DNA of 64,000 nt from Echinarachnius parma (GCA_037951105.1 JBAMJV010009751.1:1-64000); one strand, 5' to 3'; shown: positions 30,725 to 42,645, counted from the stretch's first letter. Notes: generated from the letters alone by a model not told the origin. Made by a program: numbers and translations.

Positions 30725-31443
30725 TTATTTTTTTTTAAATTTTAATTAATTAATTTATTATTATTATTATTATTATTATTTATTTTAATTTTTTTTCTCA
30801 TGTCCCTTCCGGGGCGTCAAATTTATATTTTTTTTCACTCTAATTTTTTTAAATTTTATTTTTATGTCCCTTCCAGGGCATCAAATTTTTATTTTTTGAC
30901 CAGTTGAAAAGTGTACCACATGAAATTTGCGATATTTGATGTTGCGAGATGGCGGATGAGCGCTACGTCATTGACGTTCTGGTTAAAAACTTAAACAAAT
31001 TTGTTTAGACAAACTTACATAATATATATTATGCAGACTGGTTTTAGACCAACTGGCCGTAGACAAAATCTTCTTCATGGTCTTATTACACTCGCAGAGA
31101 AAGGCTCAGCAAAGATGACCCCAACTATGCCCGCCCGGTCGAGGGGTCTAAGACCGCTCTTCGAGGACAGAAGGCCGGGGAGCGAATCAGCGGAGAGATC
31201 CGCCAGCTCGGGGAAGTGATGCAACGCTACGCCGAGAGACAGACGGACAACAGCGGAAGTGTGTGTCACGCCATCACTTTTGGGCGGCTCTTCGACGTGT
31301 ATTCCAATATCTCCAACAAGCTGGTCGGCATCCTGATGCGAGCCAGGAAACAAGGCATCGTTGACTTCGAGGGAGAGATGCTATGGCAACGCAGAGATGA
31401 TCATGTCATCATCACCATGATGGAACATGGTGGAGATGATTAG
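29610..31443 (+). CDS. ABRA: ABRA/STARS-like actin-binding protein with Costars domain (two coding exons)
   Basis: Join 29610-29749 and 31098-31443 (486 nt, 161 residues plus stop). Residues about 18-40 (KWKHVEAEHRQKQLINPFS) and YARPVEGSKTALRGQKAGER resemble the actin-binding C-terminal half of ABRA (STARS). Residues about 75-155 form the Costars domain (ITFGRLFDVYSNISNKLVG, then ILMRARKQGIVDFEGEMLWQ and DDHVIITM). In vertebrates STARS binds F-actin and promotes SRF/MRTF signalling in muscle; ABRACL is a Costars-only relative. This protein is shorter than vertebrate ABRA but longer than ABRACL, so it is a minimal ABRA. Introns obey GT-AG and codon 47 (AG|A, Arg) is split by the junction. Confidence 0.93.
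29753..29960. mobile_element. Pogo-like mini-element terminus abutting the ABRA donor
   Basis: CAGTGGAACCTCGCTAAAAAG follows TA at 29751-29752. This TA is part of the GTA of the splice donor, so the element begins at intron position +4. The right end of the element is not clear. Confidence 0.6.
30291..30961. mobile_element. GCTCATCCGG...CGGATGAGC repeat in ABRA intron
   Basis: Short inverted ends GCTCATCCGGCC / GGCGGATGAGC. Inside are a (CCGT)n tract at 30335-30362, duplicated blocks ('aaatgcttcttct..cgaccgattttga') and a low-complexity T/A zone (about 30640-30790) with a >40-nt poly(T). Confidence 0.75.
31098..31443 (+). CDS. ABRA: ABRA exon 2 (Costars domain)
   Basis: Acceptor ACACTCGCAG at 31088-31097; begins phase 2 (completing Arg). 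It carries the whole Costars domain and ends EHGGDD-TAG. The base composition is clearly more GC-rich than its surroundings. Partial copies of this exon follow downstream (31777-31904 plus 32459-32523, and 33045-33110). Confidence 0.94.
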
Positions 31444-31731
31444 AACAATCTTTGAATACTATGTTTTGTATGTTATACACTGTTGGACTGAAAATCATAT
31501 TGATTCGTTCATATTTATATATTCACAAGTTTGAATAATCATTGTATAATTTTGTTTTGTGTCTTGCACTATTGGACTGAAAATCGTATTGATTTTTGTT
31601 CTTATTTATATACAATCAGTCATATTGTTCACAAGCTTATTACGGTGAGTTTTATTACTGTATAATTTAAACCTCTAACTATTCTCATATATTAATATTG
31701 TTGTGCATCTATAGCCAATACATAACGAGAC

Positions 31732-31737
31732 AATAAA
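31732..31737 (+). terminator. Candidate polyadenylation signal of ABRA
   Basis: AATAAA about 290 nt after the stop codon. The 3' region is itself tandemly duplicated ('ggactgaaaatcatattgatt' at 31483, 31569 and 32548), so the functional site is uncertain. Confidence 0.45.
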
Positions 31738-31776
31738 CTAGAAAGGTGTATATACATGTCGGATATGTTCAAATGA

Positions 31777-32523
31777 GCAAGCTTTGCCAGCTCGGGCAAG
31801 TGATGCGTCGCTACGCCGAGAGTCGGACGGACAACAGCGGGAGGGTGTGTTACACCATCACCTTCGGGCGTCTCTTCGACTTGTATTCCAAAATCTGCAG
31901 CAATTAAAGGGATAGTTGAGTTTTGGTAGAGAGGGCGCTAGACTACTTTTTTTTTTGTGAGGTAATGAAAAACTGAGTGTAAAATTTGAAAGAGTATAAT
32001 ATTTAAATAATAAAGTCATCTTTATTTGATCAAAATCGGTTCAAAGACGGCTGAAATATCCATAAATATAACAATTTGTAATAAACCTGGGGCCCCGGGT
32101 TTATTAGAGAATTTTGAACCAGCCGTTAAAAATTCAAAAAAATGCTTCCTCTTTTCAAAAAGTTACAAAATAGGTATTTAAATAGTTGTTGGTTATTTCT
32201 CTATCTAATCACTATTTCAACAAAGCATCACATGCACAATATTTTATTCAAAATGGACGGAAACCGATGATTGTTTAGAGAGCGCCCTCTTACATTGTAA
32301 CGGCTCTTTTTGAATGATAACATGATTTTTACTACGTCATTTGTAATTTTGTGTTCCTTTCTAGTTATAACTATTAGTTTGTAATGTAATGATGCAGGTT
32401 TTGGTTACTAAAATTAAGTTTCACCAAAACTGTACTCTCCTTACCAGAACTCAACTCCTGAGCCAGGAAGCAAAGCATTGTGGAATTTGAGGGAGAGATG
32501 GGACAAGATGGGGATGACTAAAC
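31777..32523 (+). pseudogene. Duplicated ABRA Costars exon, split by a mini-transposon
   Basis: 31785-31904 matches exon 2 from 'gccagctcggg' to 'tattccaaaatctgcagcaa' and 32459-32523 continues with 'gagccaggaagcaaagc' to 'ggggatgactaa'. Frame-breaking changes and internal deletions make it non-coding. The 31905-32458 element interrupts it. Confidence 0.88.
31905..32458. mobile_element. AAAGGGATAGTTGAG mini-transposon (right tip lost)
   Basis: Left end TTAAAGGGATAGTTGAGTTT, right part CTCTCCTTACCAGAACTCAA, an inverted repeat. The last ~10 bases, visible in the copy at 4217, are missing. 32325-32455 is nearly identical to 4072-4212. Confidence 0.8.
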
Positions 32524-33044
32524 GAAGGTCAATATTATACTAGTCAGACTGAAAAATCATATTAATTTTTTCTAATCCATATCATATATTTATCTCATTA
32601 TATTACAAGCTTAATTACGGTGTGTTTCGTGTGTGTTTCATATTACATGTGGTATATATTTTTCAAATTTCAAACTATTCATATTATAATGTATTGTTGC
32701 GTATTTTATTCGCAATGCATAACAATAAAATAATATTGCCCTTTTCTGATCCATAAATAATAGCATTGTTACAATTACGGTGAGCTTTGAACTTTATTAT
32801 TGCGTATTTATCGTCAATACATAACTACTATAACAAGACCATAACTATTAAGATGCATGTCGGATATGACCAAGATTGAACAGCATTATCTGTTTGTTTT
32901 TGTTCAATCACTCTAATCGAGAAATCATATTGATTATTTTGTTGTAGACAAAGTACAAGTACATGTATAATAATGTTTGTGGGGAGGGGATGGATCTTAT
33001 TGTTATCAAATAATTATTATTTCTACAAATATGATAAATCTGAG

Positions 33045-33110
33045 GAGATAGAGATAAGCATGTCATCATTATATACCATGATGGAATATGATGGAGATGA
33101 ATACAACACA
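33045..33110 (+). repeat. Third remnant of the ABRA exon 2 3' end
   Basis: 'catgtcatcattatataccatgatggaatatgatggagatga' echoes the end of exon 2 (31402-31440). Followed again by 3'-flank-like sequence ('tcttgcaagag..aatcatatattgattc'). Confidence 0.7.
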
Positions 33111-36100
33111 ATTATTTTATTTCGTAATTCTTGTTCTGTCTCTTGCAAGAGTCAAACTATAATCATATATTGATTCATTCTCGCGATTTCTCTGATAATA
33201 ACTTAAAAGTGGTTGTAATTAATTTTACTTATCTCTCGAGTGGTCATATTAAAAATCATATTGATTTGTTCAGATATAAAGTTCTTGAATTGTAAGACTG
33301 CGACTTACAGCCTATTGTTTGTATATTCTTGTACAAGCTTTATAGAAATTCGTTTCGCCAACAACTTGAATTTGAAGGCTGCGGGTGCAAATTGAATTTT
33401 TTAATCATGTGCAAGATAATTTACAGCCAGCGAGCTTTATAAATTAACTCTCGTTAGTCCGAAAATCAGCCAATGTTTCAAGGGTTCTTTGAGATTTTTG
33501 TTCTCACCCGCTCTGATAGTATGATGTCATAATATTAAAGGACCACTCCAGAACGAGATGGATTGTTCTGTCTACGTTTATGCATGCCCATTTATCATAC
33601 CATACTTACAAAATATTCAATACCTTACTACATGTATTTGATTTGTATGTGCTATTCTGTAAACGAAAATGAACAGCTAACAAATTCGATCGTTTGCGCT
33701 GAAATGAAGTGTGCGTATTGTTGAAAACCTAGTCCTATACCTTACAGTAGTACTTCATTAGATTGAAATAAGAATGGAATATTTGTGCCACAAAATGATC
33801 TACTACAAATATATTGTGCAGAATTTTGTTAAAGTAACCTTTCAAATATAAAAATAGGACGTAGGCCCTATAAATAATTGTCATAAGTTCTTGATACTCT
33901 TTTTAAATATAAAGCCTAAAAAGTGTACCAGAAAGATATCATATTTCTTGTCATTGCTAGAACCAAATAGTTAAACAAAAATCTCATCGCCACAGTGATT
34001 GTATAGCTTAATTTTGTTTAAGTAATAGCGGAATGCTTCCACTTGATTTAAATCAATAATGCAGTGTATATATACAATGGACTGGAATTCATTTGTGATG
34101 CATAATAGCTATAGTTACTATGTAATTGCATTTTGTATTTATGATATAGTTCCTATTATGCGGAATGTTGGTTATTAATTGTTGAAAGCAAGTATTATCT
34201 TAAATAAAGATTTTCCTAGCAAATGAATAAATGCTGTGGGTAGTTTGTTTGTGGAAAATGTTGTGGGTGAATTTCAATTGACCAGTCTGGAGTGTAGAAT
34301 ATATCATTAAAGTACTATCTAAATCAATAATATAGAACAAAGACTTTTAACAAAATCAGAAAAAGAATAAAGTCAGTCTTAGGAATATTATATAACAAAA
34401 CCAATGATAATATAAGTACAAAATGTTAAATTTAGTACTGCCATCAATGTTGTATTCAGTGGCATACTTCAGGGACTTAGGGGGATATGTGCTCCCCCCC
34501 CCCCATAAGTCATATGCCCCTCTCCCCCATCAGAAAACAGTGCTAAGCCACCGACTCTCTAAACCCATTGCCTAAACTTGTTCCAGAAAGGAACCTGGTG
34601 CAATGGGTCCTGTATCAACTCTATGGGGAATGCAAAATCTAGTAGGGAACATATTAAACTACATGTACTACAAAAACAAATGGAGTTGACAACAACAACG
34701 GTTGTTATAATTATTTCCATTTTAATGCTGCACGCATACATGTATATCGAGCCCTTCTGTTAACAATATTTAACTTTACAATATATGCACTCCTCAATAC
34801 AAGTAAAACTCTGTACAACATAAAATCCAGTGTAACTTTGAACAAACTGCATTGATGAATAGGTTACAATAATATGTTACAGAAAGACACAGATAATAAT
34901 GTCTGGAAACGTATTGAAAACAATTTTTAAATAGATCTTATGCTAGAACATGTACATGTGCTTTGTGCAGATTATCAGTTAACAACGACGAAGAAAAAAA
35001 GAACATAATTCATTTTTATACTTATGTTATTGTTTTTGTCTTATTTACATTTATTTATTAGTCAGTCATTTAGAGTCCAGAATTCACTTACAGTGCAAAA
35101 GATTGTCTACAGACAAAAGGCCATGAAATCATATTAAAAGCTGCAATTCCATTATTGGAGTAAGTTTATAAATTGGACAGAGATTTTACACTACTGTATA
35201 TTAGAATCAGAATTGTCTATACAAGTTCCTGAATGCATCATAACTAACAATGCATACGAAACTTGAACAATACATTGTTTTCATCCTGAAATAAATAATT
35301 ATATCTTTTCAATAATTGGCAGATTATGCACTTTCTATTTGAATTGCAAGAGCATTGTTCATTCACCTAAAGCTATCCCAATACTAACTGCTATTGTACT
35401 AAATAAATTATATCCATATACCTCCTATTTATATAGTCCTGTGGCATGTTACAACAGCAGTCTTTTGAGTTCTACCATAAGCACTCAAATCAAAAGACCC
35501 CTTTTTTTTGCAATGATATAATTATTTAATTCATTCAACCCATTTAGACACATTTTAATATACATGTACTAGTAGGTAATGTTCAGTATGAAGATTTGTT
35601 CAAACAAATTTGGCATTTACATGAATGTTGTTATAGACATTTTAAATTAAATATTAGCATTAATGTGTAGTCAAATTAAAGTAATCTTATCCCACACAAG
35701 TAAACCTTTAGTCTTCAAAATCACTAGTCTTTTAGTGGCAAGAAATAAGAAAACAATTACAATGTTGTGACTCGATTTCTAAAATGTGGGTAATCCCGAT
35801 AAAGTCAACTCTTTTCTTTTTTACCAATGTGATCTATGAAAACCTATGAAAATGATTACTTTATGTTCAAATAAAAGTAAATCACGATACACATCAGTAG
35901 ACACATTCTTGTGAAATTCTGTTAAAGTTATAATGTTTGCCTACGATAACCAAGGATTGGAGTGCAATCCATTAAACGGCTTGTGAAGTACTCAAATAAA
36001 TTTTCAATTATCAGTAAGTCACACTTATTCAAATTTCATCGATTGTTCATATATTACTACATCATTATAATTCAAGTACATGTATACATCCATTGATGTA

Positions 36101-36854
36101 AAGGCTGTACCAAACAAATGTATTTTACTGATAACCATTCAAAGGGTGGTAATAATATTAATAATAATTATATTATGAGAAGATGAATATTCTGTCATCT
36201 TGATATAATAGTAATATTAATAATAATAATTTTGATACTATTGTGCAAATATCCACCTAATAAGGTGCTCAAAGCGCATATACCCCTCTATTGACAAAAT
36301 CACCTTTCCCCAAACACATCACATGTTACAAATAAATAAAATTTACTTTGTTCTCTAGACACATAAGATAAAATTACATTCATTCATATAAAGAGAGTAA
36401 TTGATAACAACTTGAATTGATATTCAATCTTATCTTCAAATCATATAACAAATTATCTATCTATACAAATTTAATAGATGTAAATTCTTCAAAAAATCAT
36501 TAAGTGTATCTATTGTACAACTTGAAAAGTTGCCGCACATTCTTAAGATCATATAAAAGTCTATCTATGAAATACAACTTGAATTGATATCCATACTTTC
36601 AATCACCAAACGTCATATATTCACATATCATTAACTGCTTCTAAGTCTATTCAACGCTACATTTCAGAAATCCACCTATGTACATGTACAAGGTTCTACT
36701 GTTTTATAAACACACTAGCTATCTTCTCCCTTACTAGTTTCCTTATAAAAGGCCCAGTGTATTTACAAATATTACACAAGCAAAGTTCTTTATATACAGC
36801 ATAGAAGCTCACAAATGGATTGCGTAAACCTAAACGAAAATGTAGCTCTCTTAC
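33111..36854. other. AT-rich spacer, no gene seen
   Basis: No supported frame, RNA gene or clear transposon. It holds a C10 run near 34494-34503, short AAT/ATA runs near 36155-36230 and a few 'acatgta' repeats. Confidence 0.55.
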
Positions 36855-36917
36855 TTAACCTGTTCATGTCTGGTCCTGAAATATACTCAGGCTAGGGTCT
36901 ATGGAGAATGCATGTTA
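36855..36917. mobile_element. TTAA-bounded mini-element, copy 3 (truncated)
   Basis: TTAACCTGTTCATGTCTGGTCC and 'gggtctatggagaatgcatgt' as in the other copies. The distal half is replaced by the 36920 element. Confidence 0.6.
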
Positions 36918-36919
36918 TA

Positions 36920-37138
36920 GACCAATTCGGTTTCAAGTCTATAGTCCTCTAGCATCTGCCATAACTGGGGGGCTTCAAGCATGTCTAGCATGCTGAATAA
37001 AGGTCTCTTAGAACCACACTTCATTGTTTAGGGGACAATAATACACCCGACCTGTTCAAATTATCTGTTGTTGTACTCTTGGAAGCCCCCCAGTTATGGC
37101 CGACGCTAGAGTAATATAGACTTGAAACCGAATTGGTC
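36920..37138. mobile_element. TA-flanked fold-back mini-element (GACCAATTCGG termini)
   Basis: 219 bp, TA on both sides. Left arm GACCAATTCGGTTTCAAGTC, right arm GACTTGAAACCGAATTGGTC. Pairing extends to 'ccataactggggggcttc'/'gaagccccccagttatgg'. Confidence 0.9.
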
Positions 37139-37219
37139 TATACAGTGGAACCTCGTAATAAAAGAGCTCATTTATAACAAAAACCTATTTAAACTAGATG
37201 GATCTTCGATTGCGCGCAA

Positions 37220-38458
37220 TCGAAAATTATGCCTCCGCTATCACGCGATTTTAATATGCCCAAATTAACATGCACTGATTTAATTTTTCTTATATTTTGA
37301 GTCCTGTGACCTTGACCATATGATCCCAATCTTTGATGGCTCCCTAAAAAACAGTCGGGTACCAAGTTTGATTGAAATCTGACATTTAGTTCTTGAGATT
37401 TTGGTATTACAAGCTTTTTTGCATGTATAATGAGTCCCGTGACCTTGACCTCAACTTCATGACCCCAACATTTTATGGCTACGTTGACTCTTTATGATAC
37501 AGGTACCGAGTTTGATTGAAATCTGACATTCAGTTCTTGAAATTTTGCAATTACAAGCCATTTTCGCATACATATTGAGTCATGTGACCTTGACCTTTGA
37601 CCTCATGACCCCCCAAATCTAATCAGATCAGTGGCACCCCGATATGTACACTCATACCTAGTATGTAATTGATCCGTCAACCGGTTCTTGAGATATCGCA
37701 AGAACGAGGCATTTTTGCACATACATTGATTCCTGTGACCTTGACCTTTGTCCTCATGAACCCCAAAATCTAATCAGATTATTGCCACCCCAATATCTAC
37801 ACTAATACCAAGTTTGAATTTGATCCGTCAACCAGTTCTTGAGATATCGCGAGAACGAGGCATTTTTGCATATATATTGAGTCCTGTGACCTTGACCTTT
37901 AACCTCATGAACCCCAAAATCTAATCAGATCATTGCCACCCCAATATCTACACTAATACCAAGTTTGAATTTGATCCGTCAACCAGTTCTTGAGATATCG
38001 CGAGAACGAGGCATTTTTGCATATATATTGAGTCCTGTGACCTTGACCTTTGACCTCATGACCCCTAAAATCTAATCAGATCATTGCCACCCCAATATCT
38101 ACACTAATACCAAGTTTGAATTTGATCCGTCAACCAGTTCTTGAGATATCGCGAGAACGAGGCATTTTTGCATATATATTGAGTCCTGTGACCTTGAACT
38201 TTGACCTCATGACCCCTAAAATCTAATCAGATCATTGTCACCCCAATATGTACACTCATACCAAGTTTGAAATTGATCAGTCAACTGGTTCTTGAGATAT
38301 CGCGAGAACGAAAACGGGACGTACGGACGGACGTACGGACGGACGTACGGACGGACGTACGGACGGACGTACGGACGGACGTACGGACGGACGGACGGAC
38401 GGACGGACGGACAACCCGAAAACATAATGCCTCCGGCCACTTCGTTGGCGGAGGCATA
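37220..38458. mobile_element. ATGCCTCCGC-bounded element with ~150-bp tandem repeats
   Basis: Inverted ends TATGCCTCCGC (37229) and GCGGAGGCATA (38446). About seven units of roughly 120-155 bp, each with 'tgtgaccttgacctttgacctcatga' (or a variant) and 'accaagtttgaa..gatccgtcaac..ttcttgagatatcg'. A (GGACGTAC)n/(GGAC)n tract occupies 38317-38412. The Arg/Val-Arg-Pro translations there are artefacts. Confidence 0.85.
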
Positions 38459-38630
38459 AAAAGTGAAATCGTCTATAAGTATTAGCCTTAGAATGTTTCT
38501 TTTCTCTAAAGCACATTGATATTAATAATGCCTTAAATAAGAACCAGTTATTATTATTATCATTATCATTTGCTTGTCCCAGCTCTTCATATCCTTTGTT
38601 TTACCCTGATTTAACACGGTACCTGATACC

Positions 38631-38935
38631 GAGCATGGTGGCTTAGCGGTTAGAGTGTCCGCCTCCTGCACGGGAGGTCCCGGGTTCGAACCCAGACCGG
38701 GTCATACCAAAGACTTTAAAAATGGTACCTTCTGCCTTCTAGCCAGAAACTCGGCATTTATAGAATGGAGAAGGGCAAGTTAATCACACAAGTTACCAGA
38801 GGACTCGCCCCCTTCTGTAACTTTCGCTACATTTAGTAGACGTGTGGCCTAGGGCTATTGAAATGGAGATAGGCGCCGCCTTATGTGCCAACATTGGTAC
38901 GGGAAAGACTTTAACTTTAACTGATAAAACTAGGT
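38631..38935 (+). mobile_element. tRNA-derived SINE
   Basis: 38636-38707 is tRNA-like: box A-like TGGCTTAGCGGTTAGAGTG, a CCTCC/GGAGG anticodon-type stem and box B GGTTCGAACCC. A ~200-bp unrelated body follows, ending in a 'tttaactttaactg' tail. This is RNA polymerase III SINE architecture, not a functional tRNA. Confidence 0.85.
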
Positions 38936-39181
38936 ACATTTCATGGTCCCAAGGATCTTGTTATAAAGAGGTTCCACTGTACCAGGCAGTCTCAAATGGG
39001 TTAAAGCGACCCATGTAAAATTCAACAAAAATTACGCTTTCTATCGTAGTCAAGATGCATCCAAATTTGGATACTCAATCCTAAACCAGACTTATTGGAC
39101 TAACTACATAGTGTAGATAATCCCTGGATCAATAACACATAAAGAGAAAGAAAATCAACATTTCAGTCATGTGTAAAATTA

Positions 39182-39347
39182 CAGTGGAACCTTGTTAGAA
39201 ATAGGTCTTTTGGAGCATGAAAATGACCTTGTATCTTGTTTTATCTGGGTTCACAAACAAACAAAGTACAAACAGCTTGGACCAGTAGAATAACCTTGTT
39301 ATCAGAGGGTTTTTGTATTAAAAGAGCTATTTAACGAGGTTCCACTG
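39182..39347. mobile_element. Pogo-like mini-element
   Basis: 166 bp with TA on both sides. Ends CAGTGGAACCTTGTTAGAAA and TTTAACGAGGTTCCACTG. Confidence 0.85.
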
Positions 39348-39349
39348 TA

Positions 39350-40230
39350 TCAACTATCTAACTACTGACGACAATATAATGGAATGTAAAGGCAGAAGAG
39401 GAAAGCTTTGATACATGTACCAAAAAATTACCGCTAACTTTGTAAAAAAAAGTCACTTTAAACCAAAATGAGATGGAAAATGAAAGTGCATCACAAGCAA
39501 TTTTTCATTTCAATCACACATTGAAATACGAACTAGAAAAGAACTGTTTCACCTTTAGTATTGCCTCCATTTACTCTCATAATTCATAAATCATTCATAA
39601 TCAACAAACATAATATAATTATATTGCATGTTTTACAACCATTTTGATACGGATTTCGCAGAATCAGCAAAGAAAATTTACAGCAACGCATCTATTAATC
39701 TTAAATGTATTCATAGAATGAAACGGGGTAAAAAAAAAAAGTGAAAAGAACCTCTATCAAAAACAAAAAAAAAGAGTACAAAAATAGTCTATAACCAAAC
39801 ATGGAAGCCCAAAAATGAAGAGTAACTAAATCAAGCAGGTAATAAGGAGAATGGCACTATGAATTTCAAACACACATCAAAAACAAAAGTTTGCAACACA
39901 AGAGTCAATTGGCATTAATTTTTTTCATCGGGGGGGACGGGGGGGGGGCACACAAAAATAGATCCTTCGCAATTTAAAGTCTATAGTATGAGCTTGTTGT
40001 ATGTCTCACAAAAAAAGTACAGTGTTCAATTACAACAGAAGAAGAACAAATATGAACTGGATGTGCTAATCAAATTAATCTTCTAAACCCATTCCATTCA
40101 TACATTTTTTTTTCTTCTTCTTCTCATTTGTTCTTCACTGGCTTCTATCAAGGCAAATTGAAAAGGCTACAAACAAAGACATCAGTTCCGATACCAAATA
40201 TGAAAATAATACATTTTAAAAGCTGCAGCT
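39350..40230. other. AT-rich spacer
   Basis: No coding support. G-rich runs lie near 39935-39948 and 40262-40282. Confidence 0.5.
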
Positions 40231-41060
40231 TCATCACAACAACTCCAAACTGTAGTAAGATTGGGGAGGGGAGGGGGGGGGGAGGAACAAAAGTATGACA
40301 GTCTGCGGAGATAATTCGCAGCTTGGTCAATCTACATCAATTTGGTCTACCATCAAATCTTAATTCAGGGGCTAAAGGATTAGAATAATGAATTAGGATT
40401 CAGTTTAGGAGTTGGGATTAGGGTTATGGATCAAGTTGAGAGTTTGGTGAAGTTGGAGAGGGAGAAACAAATAAATATGGCAGGTCTTCTCAAGTAACTT
40501 GCTGTTTGGTCTACAACTCTACACCCATTTGGTCTACTACAACTTTGTCAACTAGTGAAATCAGATTGCCATAGGATTAGGACATTTGGATTAGGGTTAG
40601 GGTTAGGAGTTGGGTAAAGGAGTATGGATCAAGTGTAGAGTTTGTGGACAAAAATTACAAATCCCAACAACTCTGATCTTCAGTAAGATAGGGTAATTGG
40701 GGGTAATTTGGAGGGAAACAAAAAAATATGACAGTTTTCCCAGGTTACTTGCAGCTCGGTTTACATCCATTTGGTCTCCCATCACTCTGTCCACTAGTGA
40801 AATCAAAATTATGAGGCTTAGGATTAAGATTAGGATTAGGGTTAGGAGTCTGGAGTTTGGATTAAGATTAGGGGTCAAGTTCAGGCTCTGGGGTCAACTT
40901 AACCCATTGCTTACTGGAACCGGGTGGGCTATGTACAAAGTCTATGGGGATGTCAGAATCTCATAGTGAACGGGTTAAGGGCCTGTTGACAGTTTATGTC
41001 ATCAAGTGAGACAAATTGAGACATAGACCAAATGGTAGTGTAGACCAAGCTCCCATAAAC
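40230..41060. repeat. Three ~220-bp tandem units with 'attagggttagg' segments
   Basis: Blocks starting near 40255, 40445 and 40695 share 'gggagaaacaa..aaatatgacag', 'acttgcagctcggtttacatccatttggtct', 'actagtgaaatcag' and 'ggattagggttaggagt'. The 'attaggg' runs resemble broken telomere repeats. Confidence 0.75.
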
Positions 41061-42060
41061 CTGCAGACTAGTCCTTATAGTATAAATACATGTACTAGGA
41101 CTAAGAAAAACCTACACATTCATTGAACAGTCTCACCAAGTTATGAAGTTATGAAGTTATGGCTAGTGAAACTTTGGTCGACATGGCAAAAGAATAAGGC
41201 AAACTGACCGATCAACACAATTAAATTAATGAAAGAGAGATATTGTTCCCGTCAATTTCATCCGTATGTGATTAACTAAGCTTAACAGGATGAGCCATGA
41301 ACTACAAATAAAGATAATATCCCTTGGAAAAAATCCCTGGTTGGAATCAAATTTTCATCTACGGACAAGGACAAATAAGAAATCTGAAAAATCTTTTTTG
41401 AACAGGCCTCTTTGAAAATTTGCCTTCTCTTTTTGGCCATCAGTCCAACACAAATAACATAGTTCCACAATTCTCCATATTACTCACTGTCCACTGATAG
41501 AAGATTTGAAGTACAAGCACATGTAAGGTTACTGGTACATCTTAAATTAAATATCTAACATATGAACACCTCATAATGGGCCATATGCATACTAACTAGT
41601 TGCGATTGCTCGAACCCTGATCCGGAAAAGGGACGAGTCAAGAAATCATCACTACCATTCTATCGCCTATTGCAGAGGATTCCTGCAATGTAAAAGTTGC
41701 GATGATTTCCAGTTCAAACCTAAATGCCTAGTGAAAGCAAGTAGCTATTTTGTATGCATACGGCCCAATCGTTAATAGCACATTATTAATTATTGATATC
41801 AAGATACTGTCAAGTTGACACATCAGTCTTGCTGTAGTAATGCAAGCTAATGTAAAGCAGACACTGGGGGGACATTGCACATACTAACTTTCAGCTCTTT
41901 CCACCGAGCACAAGTGTATAAATAGTGGATGGTGATTGGTCTTAAAGGCGACTTACATTTTCAAACTAGCATGTGCGAGTCTTTGTGCAACATGCCCATG
42001 CATCTTGGACCTGCTCCAGCCAGCATTGTCTTCGTGATAACGTTATTACTCACAATCCTA
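41061..42060. other. Spacer downstream of CAMSAP
   Basis: No gene seen. It probably includes CAMSAP 3' UTR near its right end, but no polyadenylation site could be fixed because the region is tandemly duplicated. Confidence 0.45.
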
Positions 42061-42064
42061 ATCA

Positions 42065-42645
42065 CCATGGTGATTGGGTTTGTTTCTTGGCGACAGAGGA
42101 CTTCCTGGGTTGCAAGAAATCAGGGCCGATCGTCACAACGTCAATCTATAAGAACACTGATTTTGAAACAGGCCTGTTTAACCCTAACTCATCGCCATAG
42201 TGATGAGATAGCTACAAACAATGAGTCTTTGCTTTAGTTAGAGGTACATTGTTTGACTTTGAGGTTAGGGTTTCTTGGTGACAGAGGATTTCTTGGGTTG
42301 CCTGAACACAGGGTTGATGGTCGAATCGTCAATCCGTTACAGACATTGATTTTGAAACAGGCCCCAGACATCTCTGTTAAGCCCTAACCCTCTAGTTCAC
42401 TGCGAGCAAAGGCTCTTAGCCGATGTTGTGCTCTATCGTTATTCGTACACGTTAGGGTTTCTTAGTGACTGCTGATTTCCTGGGTTGCCAGAAGACAGGG
42501 TTGATGGTCGAATCGTCAAGCCGTTACAGACATTGATTTTGAAACAGGCCCCAGACATCTCTGTTTAATAGCCCTAAATCTCTAACCTTCTAGAACACTG
42601 CGAGCAAAGGGTCTTAGCCGATGTTGTGCTCTATCATTATTCGTC
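42065..42645 (-). repeat. Three decayed tandem copies of the CAMSAP terminal exon plus 3' flank
   Basis: 42070-42175, 42258-42365 and 42445-42548 each repeat 'gtttcttggtgac', 'gattt/cc/cttgggttgcc', 'gacagggttgatgg' and a diverged continuation; the last two also share 'ccagacatctctgtt' and 'gcgagcaaagg.tcttagccgatgttgtgctctatc'. The unit is about 187-200 bp. All have lost the codons for the CKK C-terminus upstream of 'INPVF'. Confidence 0.88.

Larger units (their letters stand above)
37143..38979. mobile_element. Pogo-like mini-element split by two later insertions
   Basis: Left end CAGTGGAACCTCGTAATAAA after TA (37141-37142), right end AAAGAGGTTCCACTG before TA (38980-38981). Between the ends lie the 37200-38458 tandem-repeat element and the 38631-38935 SINE. 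Confidence 0.8.

Noticed and set aside
30640..30790. Poly(T) as a retrotransposon tail
   Set aside because: It sits inside the GCTCATCCGG-bounded element with surrounding low-complexity A/T, and no target duplication or retroelement body could be linked to it.
37436..38412. A CRISPR-like array (regular ~150-bp repeats)
   Set aside because: Eukaryotic tandem repeat with long conserved units and no spacer architecture or cas genes.
38636..38707. A functional tRNA gene
   Set aside because: Has box A and B but an irregular anticodon loop, no matching acceptor stem, and a SINE body and tail follow.
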